Positions 25,900 through 34,540 of a DNA stretch of 64,000 bases are shown here, one piece after another (position 1 is the stretch's first letter; every line of letters begins with the position of its first letter). The position numbers and the translations under genes are program-made. The DNA is from Phaeobacter piscinae (GTDB lineage Bacteria > Pseudomonadota > Alphaproteobacteria > Rhodobacterales > Rhodobacteraceae). Where the stretch lies: the NCBI RefSeq assembly GCF_002407245.1, contig NZ_CP010682.1, positions 1 to 64,000 of the forward strand, given 5' to 3'. The notes beneath the pieces are model-generated. The model was not told the origin of the DNA. It did not search any database and saw nothing but the letters and a program-made list of their open reading frames with translations.

Positions 25900-27528
25900 A
25901 TGCGGGCGATCAGACAAGTGACGGGATTTGATTACATTATTGTTGGTGCGGGATCTGCGGGGTGTGTGCTGGCGGATCGGCTGAGCCGATCCGGGCGGCA
26001 TAAGGTGCTGATCCTGGAGGCCGGTGGGCGCGGACGTTCCCCCTGGATCGCCCTGCCGCTGGGGTATGGCAAGACGTTCTTCGATCCGGCGGTGAACTGG
26101 AAATATGAGAGCGAGCGCGAGGAAGCGCTGGCCGGGCGCGCGGTGTATTGGCCGCGTGGCAAGGGGGTTGGCGGCTCCGGTGCGATCAATGCGCTGGTCT
26201 ATGCGCGGGGAGTGCCCCAGGATTTTGACGATTGGGAGGCCGCTGGCGCCACAGGCTGGGGCTGGACGTCCGTCCAGCAGAGCTACGAGGCGATGGAAAC
26301 CCTGGTAGCGCCGGATGGGCAACGTCACGGAACCGGCCCGCTGCATGTGCAGGATGTGTCCGATCAGATCCACCCGGCGAACCGGCATTTCTTTGCGGCG
26401 GCGGCTGAACTGGGCCTGCCCAGCACCGATAATATCAATGATGCAAGCGGTGAAGGCGCGACGACCTATCGGATCAATACCAGTGGCGGGCGGCGCATGC
26501 ATTCCGCGCGGGCGTTTCTGGCCCCCGCGTTGAAGCGCAAAAACGTCACCTTGATGACTGACGCTCTGGTAGAACGGATCACCTTTGACGGGCGCCGCGC
26601 TGTTTCGGTGCAAGTGCGCCGGCGGGGGAGGTCCATGTCGATAGCGGCGGGACGGGAGATTATTCTCTCTGCCGGTGCGGTTGCCTCGCCCGGGCTGTTG
26701 CAGAGATCCGGCATTGGCCCTGCAGAGTTGTTGCGTCGGCATGGAATTGAGATCGTTGATGACCAGCCGCAGGTCGGTGGCAATCTGCAGGACCATCTGG
26801 GGATCAACTACTATTTCCGCGCCACTGAGCCAACATTGAACAATGTCCTGTCACCGCTGACGGGCAAGATCCGCGCGGCGCTGCACTATGCCCTGTGGCG
26901 ACGTGGGCCGCTGGCGCTGTCGGTGAACCAATGTGGCGGCTATTTCCGCAGTGGGCAATCGCTGACGCGGCCTGATCAGCAACTCTACTTCAACCCGGTG
27001 ACCTATACGACGACACCGGAGGGCAGGCGCGAGGTGATCCGTCCCGATCCCTTTGCCGGGTTTATTCTCGGCTTCCAGCCAAGCCGTCCCACAAGCCGAG
27101 GGCGGATCGATATTTGTAGCGCTGATATTTCCGCAGCACCGCTGATCCGGCCCAATTCGCTCGCAACCGAGGAAGATCGCGCGCAGGTCATTGCCGGTGG
27201 GCGGCTCTGTCAACGGCTGGCCACGACCGCGGCGCTGGACGGGCTGATCGAGGCGGCGATGGGGGCGGATCTGCGACAGATGAAGGATGCGGATATCCTG
27301 GCTGATTTCCGCGAACGCTGTGGCACGGTGTTTCATCCCATCGGCACCTGCCGCATGGGCACAGATGCCGGCACAAGCGTTGTCTGTCCGAAGCTGAAAC
27401 TACATGGGTTCGATGGTGTTCGGGTGGTGGACGCCTCGGTCTTTCCCAATATCACATCGGGCAATACCAATGCCCCAACCATGATGCTGGCCCATCGGGC
27501 CGCTGAACTTATTCTGGAGGCCGCATGA
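25900..27528 (+). CDS. GMC-family FAD oxidoreductase (choline/alcohol dehydrogenase-like)
   Basis: 542 aa flavoprotein of the glucose-methanol-choline family. FAD site YIIVGAGSAGCVLADRL at the N-terminus with the acidic end ILEAGG. GMC signature 1 is seen as GVGGSGAINALVYARG and signature 2 around GAVASPGLLQRSGIG. The catalytic His region FHPIGTCRMG (about 490) and GNTNAPTMMLAHRAAE near the end are present. ATG 25900 follows AGGAG closely; the GTG at 25870 is in frame but has no ribosome site. It should oxidise an alcohol to an aldehyde; the aldehyde dehydrogenase two genes on would take it to the acid. Overlaps the next gene by 4 bases. Confidence 0.88.
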   Translation: MRAIRQVTGFDYIIVGAGSAGCVLADRLSRSGRHKVLILEAGGRGRSPWIALPLGYGKTFFDPAVNWKYESEREEALAGRAVYWPRGKGVGGSGAINALVYARGVPQDFDDWEAAGATGWGWTSVQQSYEAMETLVAPDGQRHGTGPLHVQDVSDQIHPANRHFFAAAAELGLPSTDNINDASGEGATTYRINTSGGRRMHSARAFLAPALKRKNVTLMTDALVERITFDGRRAVSVQVRRRGRSMSIAAGREIILSAGAVASPGLLQRSGIGPAELLRRHGIEIVDDQPQVGGNLQDHLGINYYFRATEPTLNNVLSPLTGKIRAALHYALWRRGPLALSVNQCGGYFRSGQSLTRPDQQLYFNPVTYTTTPEGRREVIRPDPFAGFILGFQPSRPTSRGRIDICSADISAAPLIRPNSLATEEDRAQVIAGGRLCQRLATTAALDGLIEAAMGADLRQMKDADILADFRERCGTVFHPIGTCRMGTDAGTSVVCPKLKLHGFDGVRVVDASVFPNITSGNTNAPTMMLAHRAAELILEAA

Positions 27529-28700
27529 GCACGCCCTATTCAGCATCTGGCGCCGTCCCCGTTGGGGTCGATCGTGGCAAAGACGACTACGGCCCCCGGA
27601 TACATCGTATTGAAACCTTCTGCAGCCCCCTTGTCGGCTTTGTCCGAGTGACATCTGAGAACGGGCAGCAGGGCTGGGGGCAGGTTTCGACCTACAACAG
27701 CGATCTGACCTGTGAGATCCTCCATCGGCAAGTGGCGCCCTGGGCTTTGGGCCGGGGTATGGATGCGATGGAAGCGGTGATCGCGGAGATCCCGCTGCGA
27801 GAGCACAAATATCCCGGCACTTATTTGCGGCGCGCAATGGCGGGGCTTGATACCGCGGTTTGGGATTGGCGGGGCCGGGTGGCGGAGAAGCCTGTTGCGG
27901 AATTGCTGGGTGGATCAGCTGGTCCAATCCGTGCTTATGCGTCGTCGATGCGTCGCGACATCACGCCTGAAGATGAGGCGGAGCGGCTGAAAGCGCTACG
28001 CGATGATCTCGGGTTTGATGCCTTCAAGGTGCGGGTTGGCGCCGAATGCGGCGAAGACCGCGACGAATGGCCGGGGCGGACAGAGGCAATTATTCCCCAG
28101 ATCCGCGCCGCACTGGGGGACGGGGTGGCGCTCTTGGTTGATGGCAACTCCGGGTTCTCGCCCAACCGCGCGATTGAGGTGGGGCAGCTGCTGCAGGATC
28201 ACGGATATGAGCATTTTGAGGAACCCTGCCCCTATTGGATGCTGGAGCAGACCGCAGAGGTGACCCGTGCGCTGGATTTAGATGTGGCAGGCGGTGAGCA
28301 GGATTGGGATTTGCAGACCTGGCACCGCATGATCGAGATACGCGCGGTCGATATCATTCAGCCTGATATTCTCTATCTCGGGGGGATGACGCGGAGCATG
28401 GAGGTGGCCCGGCTTGGCGCTGCCGCCGGGCTTCCCTGCACGCCTCATTGCGCAAACCTGTCGATGGTGACGCTGTTCACGATGCATATGCTGCGCGCCG
28501 TTGATCTGCCCGGGCGTTATCTGGAGTTTTCAATTGAGGGCGCGGAGTATTACCCCTGGCAGCGCGATCTCTTTGTCACCGACCCGTTTGTGATCAGTGA
28601 TGGGCAGGCCGTGGTCCGCGATGTGCCCGGATGGGGTGTCGAGATCAATCCTGAGTGGCTGGCCACGTCGAAATACACCTGTAGTGAGGATACCCCATGA
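27525..28700 (+). CDS. Enolase-superfamily acid-sugar dehydratase (mandelate racemase subgroup)
   Basis: 391 aa. The metal ligands of the superfamily are placed at D206 (VDGNSGF), E232 (FEEPCP) and E258 (AGGEQDW). The basic residues at K168 and R170 (FKVRVG) and the dyad D281/H308 (QPDILYLGG, TPHCAN), 27 residues apart as in mandelate racemase, place it in the mandelate racemase/acid-sugar dehydratase subgroup. KxR in place of KxK is notable. It probably dehydrates or racemises a hydroxy acid. Four-base overlaps on both sides show a tight operon with the GMC oxidoreductase and aldehyde dehydrogenase. Substrate unknown. Confidence 0.85.
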   Translation: MSTPYSASGAVPVGVDRGKDDYGPRIHRIETFCSPLVGFVRVTSENGQQGWGQVSTYNSDLTCEILHRQVAPWALGRGMDAMEAVIAEIPLREHKYPGTYLRRAMAGLDTAVWDWRGRVAEKPVAELLGGSAGPIRAYASSMRRDITPEDEAERLKALRDDLGFDAFKVRVGAECGEDRDEWPGRTEAIIPQIRAALGDGVALLVDGNSGFSPNRAIEVGQLLQDHGYEHFEEPCPYWMLEQTAEVTRALDLDVAGGEQDWDLQTWHRMIEIRAVDIIQPDILYLGGMTRSMEVARLGAAAGLPCTPHCANLSMVTLFTMHMLRAVDLPGRYLEFSIEGAEYYPWQRDLFVTDPFVISDGQAVVRDVPGWGVEINPEWLATSKYTCSEDTP

Positions 28701-30181
28701 GCGTTGATCAGTTGAGTGCAGCCTATTTCGAGACCGGAACGCTGCCCGATCTGCCGCGTGATCACTTCATTGATGGGCGCGCTGTTGCACCCGGGGTCGG
28801 CGGGCGGATGGAGAGTTTTGACCCCGGGCGGGGTATGGCCTTTGCTGATTTTGCTGCGGGCGATGCGGCGGATGTTGATCATGCGGTCACCAGCGCCGTA
28901 GCCGGGTTTGAGGTCTGGAGTGCCACACCGCCTGCGCAGCGATGCGCCATCCTGAACGAAGCGGCCCGGCTGATGCGGCAGGAGGCGGAGCGTTTTGCCG
29001 GTGTTGAATGCGTCGATAGCGGCAAGACCCTGGCAGAGGCACGTGGTGATATCGCGGGGTCTGCCCGGCTGCTGGAGTATTACGCCGGCGCTGCGGACAA
29101 ATTGGACGGGCGCAGCGTGAACCTTGGCAATGACAATGCTGCGTTCACCCTGCGCGAACCGGTGGGTGTGACCGCCCATATCGTGCCATGGAACTATCCG
29201 ACCTCAACCTTGGTTCGTGGTATTGCGCCGGCGCTGGCGGCGGGGTGTTCCGCGGTTGTTAAACCGGCGGAGACAACGCCGTTCACGGCCCTGATGATTG
29301 CCGATCTGCTGATCCGCGCGGGGCTGCCTGCGGGCGTGGTCAATGTGGTGACGGGCACCGGAATTGCTGCAGGCGCGCCACTGGTTCGGGATCCGCGTGT
29401 GCGGCATGTTACCTTCACTGGATCGGTGGCCACCGGCGTTGGCGTGATGCAGAGCGTCGCCCCCAATGTGACCGGGCTGACATTGGAGCTGGGAGGTAAG
29501 TCCCCTCTTGTTGCCTTTGGTGACGCGGATGTGGATGCCGTGGTTGAGGGCGCGCTCTGGGCAATTTTCTCAAACGCGGGGCAGATCTGTTCCGCTGGGT
29601 CGCGGTTGGTGATCCAGCGCAGTCTTCATGCCGAGGTGCGTGACAAACTGGTGGCGCGGGCGCAGATGTTGCGGATGGGCCATGGGTTGCGCGGGCCGGA
29701 TATCGGTGCGGTAAACTCCGCCCGGCATTTGGCGCAGATAGCCGATCATGTCAGCCGCGCCCGGGCCCGCGGTGTCGAGATTGTCACCGGTGGTAAGGTT
29801 CTCTCCGATGTTGAGAGTGGCGCGGGCTGGTTTTATGCGCCGACCATCCTGGATAACCTTGCGGTCACTGATGATGCCGTCCTGCAGGAGATTTTTGGCC
29901 CTGTGTTGGCAATTCAGGTTTTTGACGACGAGGCTGAAGCGCTGGCATTGGCCAATGGCACCGAATTTGCGCTGGCGGCGGGTATCTATACCAAGGATAT
30001 CGCAACCGCGCTGCGTATGGCGCGGGGGGTTGATGCCGGGCAGGTGACCGTCAATGACTATTGGGCAGGCGGGATTGAGCTGCCGTTTGGCGGCAACCGT
30101 AAATCGGGGTTCGGGCGAGAGAAGGGGCTGGAAGGTCTGGATGCCTATACCAGAAGCAAGGCGATTACGTTGGCCGTCTGA
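28697..30181 (+). CDS. NAD(P)-dependent aldehyde dehydrogenase (betaine aldehyde dehydrogenase-like)
   Basis: 494 aa, normal length for the family. Rossmann region with IVPWNYPTSTLVRGIAPALA and VKPAETTPFTAL, FTGSVATGVGVM, the catalytic Glu in LELGGKSPLVAF and the catalytic Cys in NAGQICSAGSRL; QVTVNDYWAGGIELPFGG near the end matches the substrate channel of betaine-aldehyde-type enzymes. It probably oxidises the aldehyde made by the GMC enzyme. Last gene of the LysR-controlled operon; start overlaps the preceding stop by 4 bases. Confidence 0.88.
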   Translation: MSVDQLSAAYFETGTLPDLPRDHFIDGRAVAPGVGGRMESFDPGRGMAFADFAAGDAADVDHAVTSAVAGFEVWSATPPAQRCAILNEAARLMRQEAERFAGVECVDSGKTLAEARGDIAGSARLLEYYAGAADKLDGRSVNLGNDNAAFTLREPVGVTAHIVPWNYPTSTLVRGIAPALAAGCSAVVKPAETTPFTALMIADLLIRAGLPAGVVNVVTGTGIAAGAPLVRDPRVRHVTFTGSVATGVGVMQSVAPNVTGLTLELGGKSPLVAFGDADVDAVVEGALWAIFSNAGQICSAGSRLVIQRSLHAEVRDKLVARAQMLRMGHGLRGPDIGAVNSARHLAQIADHVSRARARGVEIVTGGKVLSDVESGAGWFYAPTILDNLAVTDDAVLQEIFGPVLAIQVFDDEAEALALANGTEFALAAGIYTKDIATALRMARGVDAGQVTVNDYWAGGIELPFGGNRKSGFGREKGLEGLDAYTRSKAITLAV

Positions 30182-30307
30182 CCAATTGCGCTACGGTTGG
30201 GAGCAGAATTTCTTAAAATCGACAAAAACACTCGTCTTTATGGTTGCAGCGGCATCGGAGTCATCCCATGTGTGGGCTGAGATGCCCGGTAACGCATAAG
30301 GTCTGAT

Positions 30308-30553
30308 ATGCCCAAGACGCCCAGCCCCTGTATTGATGTCTGCAAATTCAAACGTGAGGGTCACTGCATCGGCTGTTCGATGACCAAAGCGCAAAAGTCA
30401 CTCTTCAAGGGCTTGAAGAAGGACAGCCATCGGCGGGCCTTTGTCACTATGCTGACCTCGCAGCAGGGGCAGTTGGGCAAATACACCCATTGGGATATAG
30501 CCTACCGCAAAAAGCTGGGGAAACGAAAAATCGCGGCCGAGGAAATCCTCTGA
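30308..30553 (+). CDS. DUF1289 family small cysteine-rich protein
   Basis: 81 aa. The N-terminus has four cysteines in CIDVCKFKREGHCIGC, the mark of the DUF1289 family, suggesting a bound metal or Fe-S cluster. Lysine-rich C-terminus. ATG at 30308 with AAGG upstream. Function of the family is unknown. It lies alone, 126 bases after the aldehyde dehydrogenase gene, and converges with dps. Confidence 0.78.
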   Translation: MPKTPSPCIDVCKFKREGHCIGCSMTKAQKSLFKGLKKDSHRRAFVTMLTSQQGQLGKYTHWDIAYRKKLGKRKIAAEEIL

Positions 30554-30616
30554 CCGCGATCTATCCTGTGTCGCCACACCTGATCTGGTGAGGCTTCGTA
30601 TTGCCAGGCTGGTAGC

Positions 30617-31090
30617 TTAGCCAGCAAGATGCGAGCGCAGGAACCAGGCGAATTTCTCATGTGTCTGACCGCGCGCGATGCAAAGATCCTCGGTCAGCGT
30701 GTCCCCATGATCAGCGGCCAAGGCACCGCAGCCCGCGAGAGTTGAGGCCAACGTCTCCTGTGCTTCCATCATAATGCGGATCATTTCCTGATCTGTGGCA
30801 TGGCCGTCATGCTCGGCCACTTTGGAGCGTTTCAGCATCCCGGCCAAGGTCCCTTCGGCGTGGTCGTCCAGCGCGCGCACACGCTCCGCCAGATCATCTT
30901 GTCCGAGAAAGTGATCTTCGTAGATCTTCTGAAACAGATCATGCAGAGGGCCAAATGCCATGCCTTTAACGTTCCAGTGAAAATTCTGGGCCAGCATCGT
31001 GGTGACAGCGGTTTCTGCCACGGATTGGTTCAGCGCGTCGGCGATTGCGGTTTTTGCATCGGTCGAAAGTGCAGCAGCGGTCTGTGTCAT
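30617..31090 (-). CDS. dps: Dps-type ferritin-like DNA-protection protein
   Basis: 157 aa, normal Dps length. Ferroxidase residues are seen in NFHWNVKGMAFGPLHDLFQK (W, H, D) and DDLAERVRALDDHAEGT (D, E). It oxidises Fe(II) with peroxide, stores iron and shields DNA. The start is ATG 31090 with GGGGAA five bases upstream; the longer frame to 31153 lacks a ribosome site and crosses the predicted promoter region. A promoter and an Irr-type box lie directly upstream, so iron-responsive control is likely. Confidence 0.9.
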   Translation of the reverse strand: MTQTAAALSTDAKTAIADALNQSVAETAVTTMLAQNFHWNVKGMAFGPLHDLFQKIYEDHFLGQDDLAERVRALDDHAEGTLAGMLKRSKVAEHDGHATDQEMIRIMMEAQETLASTLAGCGALAADHGDTLTEDLCIARGQTHEKFAWFLRSHLAG

Positions 31091-31153
31091 CGTGTTCCCC
31101 ATTATTCCGTAATAAAATAGCTGGCTGGCAGAAGCTGGCTTGCTGTAAGCCAT

Positions 31154-31181
31154 ATAATACCTGACACGGGGTATAGATCAA
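31154..31181 (-). promoter_or_regulatory. Predicted dps promoter
   Basis: On the minus strand: -35 TTGATC (31176-31181) and -10 TATTAT (31154-31159), 16-base spacer, about 65 bases upstream of the dps start codon. The Irr-like box ends 5 bases upstream of the -35. Confidence 0.6.
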
Positions 31182-31186
31182 GAGTT

Positions 31187-31203
31187 TTTAGAATGATTCT
31201 AAG
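31187..31203. promoter_or_regulatory. Irr-type iron control element upstream of dps
   Basis: TTTAGAATGATTCTAAG matches the ICE/Irr consensus TTTAGAA-N3-TTCTAAA at 13 of 14 arm positions. It lies just upstream of the predicted dps -35 box and overlaps the 3' end of the upstream gene. Irr is the usual iron/haem regulator of alphaproteobacteria. Confidence 0.65.
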
Positions 31204-31756
31204 TCTGAGGAAATTGCTCGGAAATACGCCCCAGCAAAAACCCGATGTACCGGCGGCGGGCAGGGTCGATTTGCGACCTTAGCAAAAAGCAGAGGCTGTC
31301 GTAATCCTGCGCGGAAACACGCGACAGGCAGCGCAACACCCATGCTTCGTCGAATGAGATCTCCGTGGTACCGGGGCGAAACCATTTGATTCGGCGCGGC
31401 AGCGCCTCGGGGAGGCATTTAACAAATGTGTCGATATACGTGCGTCTGGCGTCCTCTCCATCAACGCAGAGCAGGGCGCAGGCCTCGAACAGGTCAGTAC
31501 GCGCGGCAGCTCGGCACCCCATCGCGGCAAGACGCAAGGTGTTGAGAATGCTATATTCATGTTCGTTGAATGCGGGCGCTTGGCGCAAGTCATCAGGGGC
31601 CTGCGCTTGCGGCAGGGGCAACGTCTGCACTGGCATCATAGGTGGTGGATCCGTCTGCTGTAACCCGCGTTTGGGCGCTCTGAATAATTCCTGACTAAAT
31701 ATATTGGTTTTAAGCGTGCTCACAAGAGGGGAAGATCCGCTTCCTGCGGAATTCAC
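31199..31756 (-). CDS. Hypothetical protein
   Basis: Up to 185 aa, no family recognised. The first 60 residues are low-complexity and Pro/Gln-rich (LPLPQAQAPDDLRQAPAF); the rest looks like a compact helical domain with three conserved-looking cysteines (MGCRAAARTDLFEACALLCV). The annotated start is GTG; no good ribosome site was found for it or for the ATG pair near 31639, so the N-terminus is uncertain. No signal peptide or membrane segment. Same strand as dps, but the dps promoter lies between, so it is probably a separate unit. Confidence 0.55.
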   Translation of the reverse strand: MNSAGSGSSPLVSTLKTNIFSQELFRAPKRGLQQTDPPPMMPVQTLPLPQAQAPDDLRQAPAFNEHEYSILNTLRLAAMGCRAAARTDLFEACALLCVDGEDARRTYIDTFVKCLPEALPRRIKWFRPGTTEISFDEAWVLRCLSRVSAQDYDSLCFLLRSQIDPARRRYIGFLLGRISEQFPQT

Positions 31757-31794
31757 GCAGTGCCCACTGTTCGGTGACGATGGCAGTACCGGGG

Positions 31795-32463
31795 TTAGGC
31801 GCGGTTTTCGGCGACCAATGTCAGCAGCTCTTCTTTGGTGCGGGAAATATGCCGGGTCAGGGCGGCGCAGGCGGCATTGACATCGCGCGCCTCGGCCAGG
31901 GCCAGCAGCTCGCGATGCTCTGCCCTGGCGGGTTCGCGCTGTTTCATCACGCTTAGATGCATGCGGATGAACCGGTCGGAGTGGAGGCTGAGGCCCTGCA
32001 GCATCTCATTGGTCAGTTTGCGTTCAGCCGCAGCATAAAGTGCGGAATGATAGCGGTGGTTCAACGCGCCCCATGTCGCGACATCGTCGGCGTCGTAGGA
32101 GGCATCCATCTCGTCCAGGATCTGACTGCATCGGGCAAAATCCGTGGTCGTCATCGCCGGAATTGAGCGACGGAACAGATCGACCTCGACCAGAATGCGC
32201 AGATCAAAGATCTCAGCGATTTCGCGCAGCGAGTGTTTGGTTACGGTGGCCCCGCGATTGTTTGTGAACAGCACCAAACCTTCGGCGTCCAAGCGCTTCA
32301 GTGCCTCGCGCACCGGCATGCGCGACACGTCATATTCTTCGGCCAAAGCCTCCTGACGGATCGGTTCCCCCTCCGCCAGTTCGCCGCTCAGGATGCGTTC
32401 GCGCAGATCAGCGGCGATGACGTCGGGGAGAGTGTTGCGGGAGATGGCACGCCTGGCTGCCAT
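31795..32463 (-). CDS. GntR-family regulator (FCD subfamily)
   Basis: 222 aa. N-terminal winged helix with LPDVIAADLRERILSGELAEGEPIRQEALAEEY abbreviated as the GntR signature (IRQEALAEEYDVSRMPVREA region, about 28-50), and a C-terminal FCD helical effector domain with the metal-binding histidines expected in LNHRYHSALYAA and HREL. Start at 32463 with GAGGTC upstream. It follows the proline-racemase-family gene by about 94 bases on the same strand, so it probably regulates that pathway. Confidence 0.87.
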   Translation of the reverse strand: MAARRAISRNTLPDVIAADLRERILSGELAEGEPIRQEALAEEYDVSRMPVREALKRLDAEGLVLFTNNRGATVTKHSLREIAEIFDLRILVEVDLFRRSIPAMTTTDFARCSQILDEMDASYDADDVATWGALNHRYHSALYAAAERKLTNEMLQGLSLHSDRFIRMHLSVMKQREPARAEHRELLALAEARDVNAACAALTRHISRTKEELLTLVAENRA

Positions 32464-32556
32464 TGAGACCTCATCAGTGGTGGTTGCGTCTGGTGCCTTT
32501 CGGCAGGGGTGGGCCGGGTGTGCCCTTTTGTGGTCGACCGATCAAGAGGATCCGCA

Positions 32557-33582
32557 TCACGCCCCCCAGGTGTCACTCAGGCGATAGCCTGTTGGCCAAG
32601 GATCGTCAGGGTCGAGCATGTGTTGATGGGTGCCGGTGATCCACCCCCGCCCACTGATTTCGGGTATGATTGCGGCGAGGTCACCCACGGTGGTTTGCGC
32701 CGCGATGCGGCCCTTAAAGCTTGAGCCGATGATGGAGATTGCCTCGAAGTCCTGTTCTGCGGTCATCTGCCCCTTGGCCAGCATAAGAGCCATCCGCGCT
32801 GATACAGCGGTACCGGTCGGAGAACGATCAACCTTACCGGGTTGGATCGTCACGGCCGAGCGACTGCGCAGGCCGGTTGCTGTCGGTGTGAGTGGTCCGC
32901 AGAATGCGCAGAAAGAAATATGTGCCCACTCCGGGTTGGTGGGATGGGCAAACCCCAGCTGCTCATTGGCTGCCGCAAGGATGCGGCTGCCGGTCTGGGC
33001 CAGCGTTTTGGCGTTTGTCTCGCAGATCTCAAGCTCCAGATCCGCAGCCTGAACCACCACAAAACTGTCGCCGCCATAGGCGGTATCTACATGCAGCGTT
33101 CCGATCCCGGGTACATTCAACGGAACGCCGATTTCGCCAGCAAAGCTGGGGACATTTTGAACATAGATGCGCTGCGCCTTGCCGTCCCTGCATTCGGCGC
33201 GGACGCGGACCAACCCACCGGGCGCCTCCAGCGTGAGATGGGTCTCCGGCTCCTGCATTGGCAGGATGCCACTGTCCAGCAGGACGGTGGCAACGCAGAT
33301 CGAATTTGACCCCGACATGGGCGGCGTGAACTCGGGTTCCATGATGATGAAACCCATATCGGCATCCGGATGTTTCGGTGGCACGAGAAGGTTCACATGC
33401 CGAAACACACCGCCGCGCGGTTCATTGAGCACGAAATTCCGCAAGGTCTGATCCTCTGCGATGAAAGAGCGCTGCTCCCAGAGGGTGGCGCCGGGCGGCG
33501 GGGCAACTCCGCCAACGATGACATCGCCCACTTCCCCCTCGGCATGAGCTGAAATTACATGTACGGTCTTGGTGCTGCGCAT
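32557..33582 (-). CDS. Proline racemase family enzyme (hydroxyproline epimerase/dehydratase type)
   Basis: 341 aa, the usual length. The family fold is clear from [31 protein letters not shown] and [11 protein letters not shown]. The two catalytic positions, normally Cys in MCGHG and DRSPCGTG, are S90 ([10 protein letters not shown]) and T256 ([13 protein letters not shown]). Cys/Cys and Ser/Cys members epimerise proline or 4-hydroxyproline, Cys/Thr members dehydrate trans-3-hydroxyproline; this Ser/Thr pair makes its reaction uncertain. Start 33582 with AGAGAGG upstream. It heads an operon with the GntR gene and is divergent from the XRE-cupin regulator, beside a Dpp transporter and an Xaa-Pro aminopeptidase. 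Confidence 0.83.
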   Translation of the reverse strand: MRSTKTVHVISAHAEGEVGDVIVGGVAPPPGATLWEQRSFIAEDQTLRNFVLNEPRGGVFRHVNLLVPPKHPDADMGFIIMEPEFTPPMSGSNSICVATVLLDSGILPMQEPETHLTLEAPGGLVRVRAECRDGKAQRIYVQNVPSFAGEIGVPLNVPGIGTLHVDTAYGGDSFVVVQAADLELEICETNAKTLAQTGSRILAAANEQLGFAHPTNPEWAHISFCAFCGPLTPTATGLRSRSAVTIQPGKVDRSPTGTAVSARMALMLAKGQMTAEQDFEAISIIGSSFKGRIAAQTTVGDLAAIIPEISGRGWITGTHQHMLDPDDPWPTGYRLSDTWGA

Positions 33583-33661
33583 CGGGCCTCTCTGAGGTTG
33601 GAAACAAGCGAAACGCCTCGCGAGGTCAATCGCAGGCTGTTTCTGATGTAGCACTTCAACA

Positions 33662-33671
33662 AATTTTAGTA
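33662..33671. promoter_or_regulatory. Shared motif AATTTTAGTA (copy 1)
   Basis: The 10-mer AATTTTAGTA, followed by TACG, between the divergent racemase-family and XRE-cupin genes. The same 10-mer occurs upstream of the Dpp operon at 34467-34476. Candidate operator of the XRE-cupin or GntR regulator. Confidence 0.4.
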
Positions 33672-33782
33672 TACGTTTTCCTAGCACTCGCGGCTCCACT
33701 ATCCGCAGGCCACCCCGAATGACCGGTTTGATGTCTTTGGATGGTATGATGCGAGGCTCGCCGAAATTTTCAGGATATCGAC

Positions 33783-34394
33783 ATGGACGTCTCAGGCACG
33801 CGCAAATCAGGCACCAACAAAAGAAGCCGGAAGAAAGACAACCCTGAACAGTTGGGCCATGCCATCCGCCGTCGTCGCAAGGCGATGGGAATGACAATGG
33901 TGCAGGTTGCCGAGGAAACCGAGCTGACGCCCGGCTTCATCTCACAGGTGGAACGTGGCATCAGCACGCCGTCGTTGTCGTCTCTGTTGTCGATTGCCGC
34001 CTCTCTGCAGACCACTGTGGAGCAACTGCTGAGTGTTGAGGAAGAATTCCGCGAATATATTCATAAGGATAATCGGCAAACCTACGCGTTGGGCGTGAAC
34101 GGCAGGCTTTACGAGAAACTGGGGCCGGGGTTCTCAGGCGCGCTGTGCTATCCTTCGATCATTCATCGACCTCCCGGCCATGTGTCAGAAAAAATGTGCC
34201 ATGAGGGGGAGGTGTTCTGCTATCTGATTTCGGGACAGCTCGAATATCATCTGGGCGACGCCGTGCATATCATGTCACCGGGGGATACTGTCCATCATGA
34301 TTGCTCAAAACCACATTATTCGATTGTGTTGAGCGAGGAAGAGGCTGTCGAACTCTGGGTCAGCACCATGCCGATGAAAAGCGCGTCGCCCTGA
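33783..34394 (+). CDS. XRE-family regulator with C-terminal cupin domain
   Basis: 203 aa. The N-terminal lambda-repressor-like helix-turn-helix spans about 24-80 ([40 protein letters not shown]). A cupin barrel follows (about 110-200, [30 protein letters not shown]) that should bind a small ligand. Proteins of this layout often control amino-acid or polyamine catabolism. It sits between the racemase-family gene and the Dpp operon, which begins 146 bases downstream, so both are likely targets. Confidence 0.88.
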   Translation: MDVSGTRKSGTNKRSRKKDNPEQLGHAIRRRRKAMGMTMVQVAEETELTPGFISQVERGISTPSLSSLLSIAASLQTTVEQLLSVEEEFREYIHKDNRQTYALGVNGRLYEKLGPGFSGALCYPSIIHRPPGHVSEKMCHEGEVFCYLISGQLEYHLGDAVHIMSPGDTVHHDCSKPHYSIVLSEEEAVELWVSTMPMKSASP

Positions 34395-34459
34395 CGGATT
34401 GTTCGGATCTGGTTTCCTCGGCGAAAGGAGCACGCTAATACCCTCATGACGCGTTTTGC

Positions 34460-34475
34460 TAAAAATAATTTTAGT
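34460..34475. promoter_or_regulatory. Candidate operator upstream of the Dpp operon
   Basis: CTAAAAATAATTTTAG, arms CTAAAA/TTTTAG around ATAA, about 65 bases upstream of the dppA-like start. It includes most of the AATTTTAGTA word shared with the racemase-family promoter region. Confidence 0.45.
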
Positions 34476-34540
34476 AATTTTAAAACTCGCGCTATGCTCC
34501 CTCCCATGAGACGGAGAATCGATCTGGGAGGATCTCACAA

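Noticed and set aside
33583..33897. N-terminal extension of the proline-racemase frame
   Set aside because: It crosses the intergenic region and the start of the divergent regulator; family similarity begins at 33582 where a ribosome site exists.
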